A stretch of 19,260 nt of DNA from Chryseobacterium gleum (GTDB lineage Bacteria > Bacteroidota > Bacteroidia > Flavobacteriales_C > GCA-002722245). The notes below the pieces were generated by a model. That model was not told the DNA's origin. It was given only the letters and a program-made list of their open reading frames with translations, and did no database searches. The DNA is taken from the NCBI GenBank assembly GCA_945903925.1, contig CAMDPJ010000016.1:1-19260 (forward strand). Direction: 5' to 3'. Numbering within the stretch: position 1 is the stretch's first letter; every line of letters starts with the position of its first letter. Shown here in pieces: positions 13,553-19,260 of this stretch. Both the position numbers and the translations under genes were made by a program.

Positions 13553-15823
13553 ATGAACGGCTTAAAAAATTTCATATTCTATATAGTTGTTACAGGAGGT
13601 TTTCTTGCTTTGATGTATTTCGTGATGCAAGAAGGCGAGTTCATGGAAGTGACTAAAATTAAGCAGGCTGTTGTACATAAGGATTTAAGCGGATTTGAGG
13701 CAATTAAAGATACTTTACATCACAATGTGGTACATCCATTAGCGATATTATTGTTGCAAATTATTACCATCATTGTTACTGCGCGAATTTTTTCGTTTTT
13801 GTTTAGAAAAATCGGACAACCCTCTGTTATCGGGGAAATCATAGCAGGTATATTTTTGGGTCCTTCATTTTTGGGGATGTTCTTTCCTGAGTTTTCTCTT
13901 TTCCTTTTTCCCAAATCATCCATAGGTAATTTACAGTTTTTGAGTCAGGTGGGCTTGATACTTTTCATGTTCATTGTGGGCATGGAACTCGATTTAAAAG
14001 TATTGAGAAAAAAGGCTCAAGAGGCCATAGTTATTAGTCATGCAAGCATCATTTTCCCTTTCACATTAGGTGTTGGCTTAGCTTATTTTGTTTACGAAGA
14101 ATTTGCTCCAGAGAACGTTCAGTTCTTGTCTTTTGCTTTATTTGTAGGTATTTCGATGAGTATTACTGCTTTTCCGGTATTGGCTCGCATAGTTCAAGAG
14201 CGTCAGTTATCGAAAACCAAGTTGGGTGCCATGGTCATTACTTGCGCTGCTGCCGATGATATTACTGCTTGGTGTATTTTGGCTGCAGTTATTGCCATTG
14301 TTAAAGCTGGTTCGGTAGTGAGTTCTATTTATACAATAGCCCTGGCTGTTGGTTATGTGGTTTTGATGTTGAAGGTAGTTCAACCTTTCTTAAAGAGAAT
14401 TGGTGATGTGTATTCTAAGCAAGATAATATTGGTAAACCAGTGGTGGCCATCTTCTTTGCAACGCTTTTGATTTCATCATACGCTACCGAAGTTATTGGA
14501 ATTCATGCTTTGTTTGGTGCTTTCATGGCTGGCGTAATTATGCCACCAAGCATGCATTTTAGAAACTTATTTGTAGAGAAAATTGAAGATGTTTCTATGG
14601 TGATGTTACTGCCATTGTTCTTTGTGGTAACAGGGTTGAAGACACAAATTGGTTTGTTGAATGATCCTCATCTTTGGATGATTGCTGGAGTTATTGTTGC
14701 GGTTGCTGTAACTGGTAAGTTTTTGGGAAGTGCGCTTGCTGCTAAGTTTGTGGGACAATCATGGAAAGAAAGTTTAATGATTGGCGCTTTTATGAACACG
14801 CGTGGTTTGATGGAATTGGTGGTTTTGAACATTGGTTTGGAATTAGGCGTTTTAAGTCCGGAATTGTTTGCTATGTTGGTCATCATGGCCTTGGTTACTA
14901 CGTTTATGACCGGTCCAGCATTAGATTTCATCGATTTCCTTTTCAAAGACAAATCGGTAGAATCGGTCACGGAAGAGATGCAGAAAAAATTCCGACTTAT
15001 TTTCTCATTTGGTGATCCAGAGAGAGGAAAGAGCATGGTGATTCTTTCTGATGCTTTGTTGCACAAAGAGCAAGCTCAATCGGAAGTTACGGCTATGCAT
15101 CTTCGTTTAAGTAATGAGTTGCATCAGTACAATATGTTGGAGTTGGAAAGAGATACTTTTAGGCCGATTAAGAGTCAGGCAGTGAAACTCGATTTAAACA
15201 TTAAAACCGCTTTTAAGCCAACGATTGATATAGATAAAGAGATTGTAGATACAGCGAATGACGGACAGTACGATTTATTAATTATAGGCATGGGGCCATC
15301 AATTTACGAAGGAACATTGCTGGGCAGAGTTATTGGTATTACATCGAAAATCATCAACCCCGAAAGATTGATTCAAACCTTAACAGGTAAAGAAAATATC
15401 ATTGAAGGCAGCGTTTTTAATACGCGTGTAAACAACATTATTAAAACAATAAAAGGTTCTTTGGGAATCTTTATCGATAAGGGCTTGAAGAAGCCAGACC
15501 ATGTATTTATTCCTATACTCTCAGAGAATGATTTATTTTTATTGAACTATGCCAAGAAGGTAATCGACAACAAAGGATCAAAAGTGGTTTTGGTGGATGC
15601 TTTGGGTATTTTTCAAAACAATATGGAGTTTAAAGAGAAGGTTAATGTGATTGAAAAAGAAAATCCTTACCACTTAACTTTCTTGGGAGAAAACACTATT
15701 GAGAAAGAATTTTTGTCGCAACAAGACTTGATGTTGATTAGTATAGACAGCTGGAGAAAGCTGGTGTTGAGTCATAGCGAATGGCTGGTTGACGCCCCGT
15801 CGGCCTTAGTCTTAAAGGAATAG
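13553..15823 (+). CDS. CPA2-family cation:proton antiporter with C-terminal cytosolic domain
   Basis: A 756-residue protein. A first hydrophobic segment (about 7-25) and a short loop precede the Na+/H+ exchanger core (about 62-465, some 12 helices). Core hallmarks are GQPSVIGEIIAGIFLGPS (88-105), FIVGMELDLKVLR (140-152), the ion-binding AADD pair D235-D236, HALFGAFMAGVIMP (318-331) and NTRGLMELVVLNIG (415-428). The cytosolic tail (about 480-756) has two alpha/beta repeats resembling universal-stress-protein folds (MVILSDALLHKEQAQSEVTAMHL, YDLLIIGMG, HVFIPILSENDLFLLNYAKKV). This KefB/NapA-like layout with a Usp-like tail is common in Bacteroidota. It should exchange Na+ or K+ for protons at the inner membrane; the ion is not readable. 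The regulator pair downstream is 146 bp away and may be unrelated. Confidence 0.9.
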   Translation: MNGLKNFIFYIVVTGGFLALMYFVMQEGEFMEVTKIKQAVVHKDLSGFEAIKDTLHHNVVHPLAILLLQIITIIVTARIFSFLFRKIGQPSVIGEIIAGIFLGPSFLGMFFPEFSLFLFPKSSIGNLQFLSQVGLILFMFIVGMELDLKVLRKKAQEAIVISHASIIFPFTLGVGLAYFVYEEFAPENVQFLSFALFVGISMSITAFPVLARIVQERQLSKTKLGAMVITCAAADDITAWCILAAVIAIVKAGSVVSSIYTIALAVGYVVLMLKVVQPFLKRIGDVYSKQDNIGKPVVAIFFATLLISSYATEVIGIHALFGAFMAGVIMPPSMHFRNLFVEKIEDVSMVMLLPLFFVVTGLKTQIGLLNDPHLWMIAGVIVAVAVTGKFLGSALAAKFVGQSWKESLMIGAFMNTRGLMELVVLNIGLELGVLSPELFAMLVIMALVTTFMTGPALDFIDFLFKDKSVESVTEEMQKKFRLIFSFGDPERGKSMVILSDALLHKEQAQSEVTAMHLRLSNELHQYNMLELERDTFRPIKSQAVKLDLNIKTAFKPTIDIDKEIVDTANDGQYDLLIIGMGPSIYEGTLLGRVIGITSKIINPERLIQTLTGKENIIEGSVFNTRVNNIIKTIKGSLGIFIDKGLKKPDHVFIPILSENDLFLLNYAKKVIDNKGSKVVLVDALGIFQNNMEFKEKVNVIEKENPYHLTFLGENTIEKEFLSQQDLMLISIDSWRKLVLSHSEWLVDAPSALVLKE

Positions 15824-15880
15824 TATTAGGTATAATCTTTGAATTTTATTTCTCAAGTCGATTTCTTCAACAATTTAATG

Positions 15881-15912
15881 TTGATTGAAAAAGCGCATTC
15901 ATTCTAACTTTC
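15881..15912 (+). promoter_or_regulatory. weak promoter candidate before the response regulator
   Basis: TAACTTTC (15905-15912) matches TAnnTTTG in 7 of 8 positions. TTG elements at 15881-15883 and 15885-15887 give spacings of 21 and 17 bases, both tolerated in Bacteroidota. A small dyad TCAACA/TGTTGA (15867-15884) overlaps its upstream edge. Confidence 0.3.
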
Positions 15913-15969
15913 AAAACATAATTGGGTTAAAATAGCATTGGGTTTTTAATAACTGAAACAGGCAGCTAT

Positions 15970-16488
15970 ATGGGAAATGATTATTCAGTAGAACTAAATG
16001 CTAAGAACGCAGCCGAAGTAACAACGTCTTATCGAAAACTTAATGGCAAGAAATTGCAAATAGCTTTGATTGACGAGGATGAAATGTGTTTAAGAGTAAC
16101 AAAACATAAGTTAGAAAGCGTTTACAAATCGGGTGTAGAAATCACTCCCTATAAGAAATTCGAGGACTTTGAAACAGAATCTAAAAATGTTGATGTAGTG
16201 GTTTTAGATTATATGTATAAGCAGCAAATGGCATATACCAATGGTTTGTCGTTGTTGGTGAAAATAAAAATGATGAAGCCAGCGCCGTCTGTTTTTATGT
16301 TAACAGGACACCGTCATATGCACATAGCTCTGCAAGCCATGAAGAGTGGGGCTTCAGATTTCATTGTGAAAGGAGAAGGCTGTTACGATAGGTTGGCAGA
16401 AAATATTTATCAGGTATTAAAGAAAAAATCTGTTGCCGAACGAAGAAGCTCATTACTCAGTCTTTTCTATAAAAGAATGGGATTTTAG
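15970..16488 (+). CDS. stand-alone response regulator receiver protein
   Basis: A 172-residue protein: about 28 N-terminal residues, one receiver domain (about 29-150) and a short basic tail without an output domain. The phosphorylation site is complete: acidic D35 and E36 (ALIDEDE), phospho-acceptor D80 (VVVLDYMY), T112 (FMLTGH) and K134 (DFIVKGE). Its C-terminal half (IALQAMKSGASDFIVKGEG) resembles the first receiver of the kinase encoded 44 bp downstream (IAVEMMQSGASDFIPKS), which suggests common ancestry. It probably passes phosphate or binds partners in a relay with that kinase, CheY- or Spo0F-like. The partner is inferred from position only. Confidence 0.85.
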   Translation: MGNDYSVELNAKNAAEVTTSYRKLNGKKLQIALIDEDEMCLRVTKHKLESVYKSGVEITPYKKFEDFETESKNVDVVVLDYMYKQQMAYTNGLSLLVKIKMMKPAPSVFMLTGHRHMHIALQAMKSGASDFIVKGEGCYDRLAENIYQVLKKKSVAERRSSLLSLFYKRMGF

Positions 16489-16532
16489 TGTAATAATTCT
16501 TACCTTTTACCTTCAACTGTATAACACTCTAA

Positions 16533-18815
16533 ATGCAACAGGTAATAAAATTATTGTACATCGAAGTTAACGAAAACGACGCGCGTAATTTTCATCGTGA
16601 AATACAAAAATCAACCTTAAAAATCGCTTTAACTATTGTGTCCGATATAGAGGAGCTGTACGTTATGGTTAAAAAGAGAGCATTCGATATTGTGTTTTCC
16701 GATTACCATTTACCCAATCAAAACGGTTTAACTTTTCTTAAAAACCTTAGATCGAAAGACATTCAGGTACCTGTGGTATTTATTACCGATTATGCCGATC
16801 CGCAAATAGCAGTAGAGATGATGCAATCGGGGGCCAGTGATTTCATTCCTAAATCCTTATTGAACAGCGATGGAATTGAGCAATGCATTAGAAACTCCAT
16901 TCGTTATTCGAAGTTAGAAAGTCAGCGCAAAAACGTCGAATTCCACTTGAAATCGGCAGAGGATAAATTGGCTACTGTGATTTCATATACGCCAATCATT
17001 GTTTTCTCTTTCGATAAGCGAGGAGAAATCACCTTAGCCAAAGGGAGTAATTTGGGTTTTAGTGACGACATTATTGGTGAATCTATTTTCGATGTTTTTG
17101 AAGGGAAAGATGAATTCACTAACCAAGTTAAAATAGCTTTGGCTGGCAATGAGGTAACACAGTCGATGAACTTTGGCAATGCTTTATATCAAATCACTTG
17201 CACGCCTCGTTTTGATAATTATGGGGAATTGTTGGAAGTAATTGGTATTGCGAATGATATTACCAAAAGAGCTGAGGCAGAAGATTCGTTGATGCGCGCT
17301 AAGGTCTTGGCCGAACAAACCAGTAAAGCCAAGCAAGATTTTATTGCCAATATGAGTCACGAAATAAGAACACCAATGAACGCAATTGTTGGTTTTACGG
17401 GCTTGTTGGAAGAAACCGAGTTGAATGATGTTCAAAAAGATTATGTGCATACCATCAAGGTTTCGGGAGAAAATTTATTGAACTTAATCAATGATATATT
17501 AGATTTTTCAAAAATTGAAGCGGGTAAACTGTTTATTGAAAAGGAAGGATTTGTTTTGCACAATGTGTTGGATGCTATTGAGCGTGTTTTAAAAGGTAAA
17601 GCCAGTGAGAAATCGTTGGGTTTTTCTATTGAGGTGGCGCCTGACGTGCCTAATTTCATTATTGGAGATAGCAATAGATTGTATCAGGTGTTGATGAACT
17701 TGGTAGGCAATGCCATTAAGTTTACCGATAAAGGATTTGTAAAAATTAAAGTGATTAAATCGTGGGAGAAAGAAGATAGATTTCGTTTGAAATTCTTTGT
17801 CATCGATAGTGGTATAGGAATTCAGAAGAATAATCTCGATTATATTTTTGAAAGTTTCAATCAAGTGAGTTCTGGCGCTACAAGAAAATATGGTGGTACG
17901 GGTTTGGGATTATCTATTGTGAAGAAATTGGTTGAACTTCAAAAAGGAACAGTAAAGGCAAGCAGTAAATTGGGCGAAGGTTCTGTTTTTGAATTTGAGA
18001 TTAAATACAAATTAGATGCAAATTATAAAGCAGAAGTGGAGGAAGAAATTACAGAAATAGACTTTAGTTTGCTGCAAGGCAAAACAATTTTGTTGGCAGA
18101 AGACAATAGAATGAATCAGAAATTCATCATCAATATTTTTGAAAAAACACCAGCCAAATTGTTTGTAGTGTCTGATGGTGAAGAAGCTTTGCAGATGATG
18201 AAGGAAAGAGATTTTGATATTTTACTATTAGATATTCAAATGCCAAATAAAGACGGATTTGAAGTGATAAAAGAATTGAGAAGTAATTTTTCTGAATCAA
18301 AAAAAAACATACCTGTTATCGCAATGACAGCACATGCCTTTAAAGAAGAGCGTGATGCTTGTATTGCAGCAGGAATGAACGAACACATAGCAAAACCTAT
18401 TCATAAAGATGATTTGTTTGCTTTGATTTATAAATTTTTATTTGGAAAAAAAATGGTGAATAGTATTTCGGTAAATATGCTAGATGTGGGCTATCTTAAA
18501 ACAATGTCGGAAGGCAATGATGAATTTGTGAAAGAAATGTTGGCTATCTTTTATGAAGATACGCCCCCACTAATTCAAAAATTAAAGGAAGCGGTAGAAC
18601 AACAAGACTGGAAAAGCATTGCTCAATTGGCGCATAAATATCGTTCGCCACTGGCATTACTGGGTTTAAAAGAGTTGGAAGAATCGATGAAGGTGATAGA
18701 GTACAAGGCCAAAAAAGAAAATGAATTGGAAATGATTCGAGAAGAGTTTTGTAAATCGCTTATTTTTACCGAAAAAGTGCTTTCTGAAATTGAATTAAAG
18801 TTGGCTGAAAAATAA
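16533..18815 (+). CDS. cytosolic hybrid histidine kinase, REC-PAS-HisKA-HATPase-REC-Hpt
   Basis: A 760-residue protein with no signal peptide or membrane segment. Domain order: receiver 1 (4-125, acceptor D57 in VFSDYH, T85, K107); PAS-like domain (about 143-248, ending in the linker IGIANDITKRAEAE); HisKA with H276 (NMSHEIRTPMN); HATPase with N393 (NLVGNAIKFT), DSGIGI (425-430) and GGTGLGLSI (454-462); receiver 2 (517-636, E523/D524, D567, T599, K621); Hpt (about 647-755, H701 in LAHKYRSPLALLGL). It therefore carries every module of a His-Asp-His-Asp relay in one chain. In receiver 1 the residue equivalent to the metal-binding second aspartate is valine (YIEVNEN, V12), so its Mg-dependent phosphorylation may be impaired. 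The input signal is unknown. No DNA-binding output is encoded nearby. Confidence 0.92.
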   Translation: MQQVIKLLYIEVNENDARNFHREIQKSTLKIALTIVSDIEELYVMVKKRAFDIVFSDYHLPNQNGLTFLKNLRSKDIQVPVVFITDYADPQIAVEMMQSGASDFIPKSLLNSDGIEQCIRNSIRYSKLESQRKNVEFHLKSAEDKLATVISYTPIIVFSFDKRGEITLAKGSNLGFSDDIIGESIFDVFEGKDEFTNQVKIALAGNEVTQSMNFGNALYQITCTPRFDNYGELLEVIGIANDITKRAEAEDSLMRAKVLAEQTSKAKQDFIANMSHEIRTPMNAIVGFTGLLEETELNDVQKDYVHTIKVSGENLLNLINDILDFSKIEAGKLFIEKEGFVLHNVLDAIERVLKGKASEKSLGFSIEVAPDVPNFIIGDSNRLYQVLMNLVGNAIKFTDKGFVKIKVIKSWEKEDRFRLKFFVIDSGIGIQKNNLDYIFESFNQVSSGATRKYGGTGLGLSIVKKLVELQKGTVKASSKLGEGSVFEFEIKYKLDANYKAEVEEEITEIDFSLLQGKTILLAEDNRMNQKFIINIFEKTPAKLFVVSDGEEALQMMKERDFDILLLDIQMPNKDGFEVIKELRSNFSESKKNIPVIAMTAHAFKEERDACIAAGMNEHIAKPIHKDDLFALIYKFLFGKKMVNSISVNMLDVGYLKTMSEGNDEFVKEMLAIFYEDTPPLIQKLKEAVEQQDWKSIAQLAHKYRSPLALLGLKELEESMKVIEYKAKKENELEMIREEFCKSLIFTEKVLSEIELKLAEK

Positions 18816-18983
18816 TTGTCGGCAATTTTAATCCGTTCGCCGTTCAAAAAAAGTCGTTTAAAGAATTAGTTTGTTGCTTTGAAAAATAATTGTGTTTGGT
18901 GCGCTTTTACTTAATATACTCACGTCATGATTTAAACGTATTACCTATAAGTTGAAAATCGTACAAGTCGTTTTCCCTGGTTG

Positions 18984-19025
18984 TTTTGGGGTGCCCCAAA
19001 AGTTTAATTTAGGGGCTTTTTTTTT
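18984..19025 (+). terminator. terminator with an overlapping alternative hairpin
   Basis: GCCCC (18993-18997) can pair with GGGGC (19012-19016), extended by three A-T pairs with one bulged A, and is followed by nine T residues (19017-19025). The same CCCC is also the right arm of a perfect palindrome, TTTTGGGG-TG-CCCCAAAA (18984-19001). The two stems exclude each other. It probably ends transcription of the kinase gene; the T-run touches the stop of the convergent gene. Confidence 0.65.
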
Positions 19026-19260
19026 ATTTCTGAATTGTAATAGGAATAGCCTCTTCTACAAATCCGAAAGCCAATCGAGTAGAGGTGCCGTCGTTAGAAT
19101 TTTTCGCTTCCAAAAATAAGCTATCACCCTTCACGCTGCCAGCAAATTTCATTTTGCCTGTTTTACCATAAACGCTGCATGTAAGGTAGCATTTACCAAA
19201 TGAATAGTCGCCTTTTAAAACTTGCATGGCGTGTTCTTTATTGAAGAATTTCATTACTTC
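19024..19260 (-). CDS. hypothetical protein, C-terminal part, runs off the window
   Basis: The frame is open from the window edge to TAA at 19024-19026 and encodes at least 79 residues. An internal methionine lies at 19254, but the frame continues upstream of it (E-V-M-K-F-F), so this is probably the end of a longer protein. The visible part is rich in short alternating strands (CYLTCSVYGKTGKMKFAGSVKGDSLFLEAKN, RLAFGFVEEAIPITIQK) and looks like a beta-sheet domain. No family is recognised. It converges on the kinase gene, with a terminator between. Confidence 0.6.
   Translation of the reverse strand, partial: EVMKFFNKEHAMQVLKGDYSFGKCYLTCSVYGKTGKMKFAGSVKGDSLFLEAKNSNDGTSTRLAFGFVEEAIPITIQK

Noticed and set aside
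14668..15066. 132-codon minus-strand frame inside the antiporter gene
   Set aside because: It is antisense to conserved helices of the antiporter core and its translation shows no domain; a shadow of the real frame.
15867..15884. TCAACA/TGTTGA dyad after the antiporter gene as a terminator
   Set aside because: The stem is only 6 bp of mostly weak pairs and no T-run follows on the plus strand.

Overview
The window looks like chromosomal DNA of a low-GC member of the Bacteroidota. The main signs are promoters of the TTG-N19-TAnnTT(T/C)G type typical of that phylum, absence of Shine-Dalgarno sequences before most genes, several TTG starts, a secreted beta-barrel protein ending its signal peptide in A-Q, a dapA preceded by a DUF6913-like gene, and a cytosolic hybrid kinase of a type common there. 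No rRNA, tRNA or CRISPR array is visible. Genus cannot be assigned from the sequence alone.

Layout. (1) 1-5431: the likely tail of an upstream gene, an NAD/FAD oxidoreductase of the UDP-galactopyranose-mutase/protoporphyrinogen-oxidase-like class, a convergent MsbA-type ABC exporter, an MFS transporter, and a convergent outer-membrane beta-barrel protein whose stop overlaps the MFS stop. (2) 5511-8465: fabG with a tightly linked membrane-anchored von Willebrand A protein, closed by a hairpin/T-tract terminator. (3) 8502-9916: DUF6913-like gene overlapping dapA by ATGA. (4) 9917-11914: about 2 kb of accessory debris between dapA and xseA. It holds REP-like repeats and a fragment of a RAYT-type (Y1, REP-associated) transposase, an apparently intact ParE/RelE-type toxin-antitoxin pair, a long poorly coding stretch, and a decayed zeta-toxin module whose promoter and small upstream ORF still look intact. 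(5) 11915-13496: xseA and xseB (exonuclease VII). (6) 13553-18815: a CPA2 cation:proton antiporter with a cytosolic C-terminal domain, then a stand-alone response regulator and a sensorless hybrid histidine kinase (REC-PAS-HisKA-HATPase-REC-Hpt), closed by a terminator with an overlapping alternative hairpin. (7) A partial gene on the minus strand runs off the right edge.

How the genes fit together. Most are housekeeping: fatty-acid synthesis (fabG), lysine/diaminopimelate synthesis (dapA), DNA repair (xseAB), export and ion homeostasis. The regulator and kinase probably form one phosphorelay. The dapA-xseA interval is the unusual part: several mobile or selfish genes landed and eroded there, and the zeta remnant now sits 15 bp before the TTG start of xseA, so xseA may be read from the toxin module's promoter. 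I found no clear new defence or biosynthetic system. The most interesting items are the eroded zeta module, the RAYT/REP-like debris, the degenerate first receiver of the kinase, and promoters placed so close to the ATG that leaderless mRNAs are expected.
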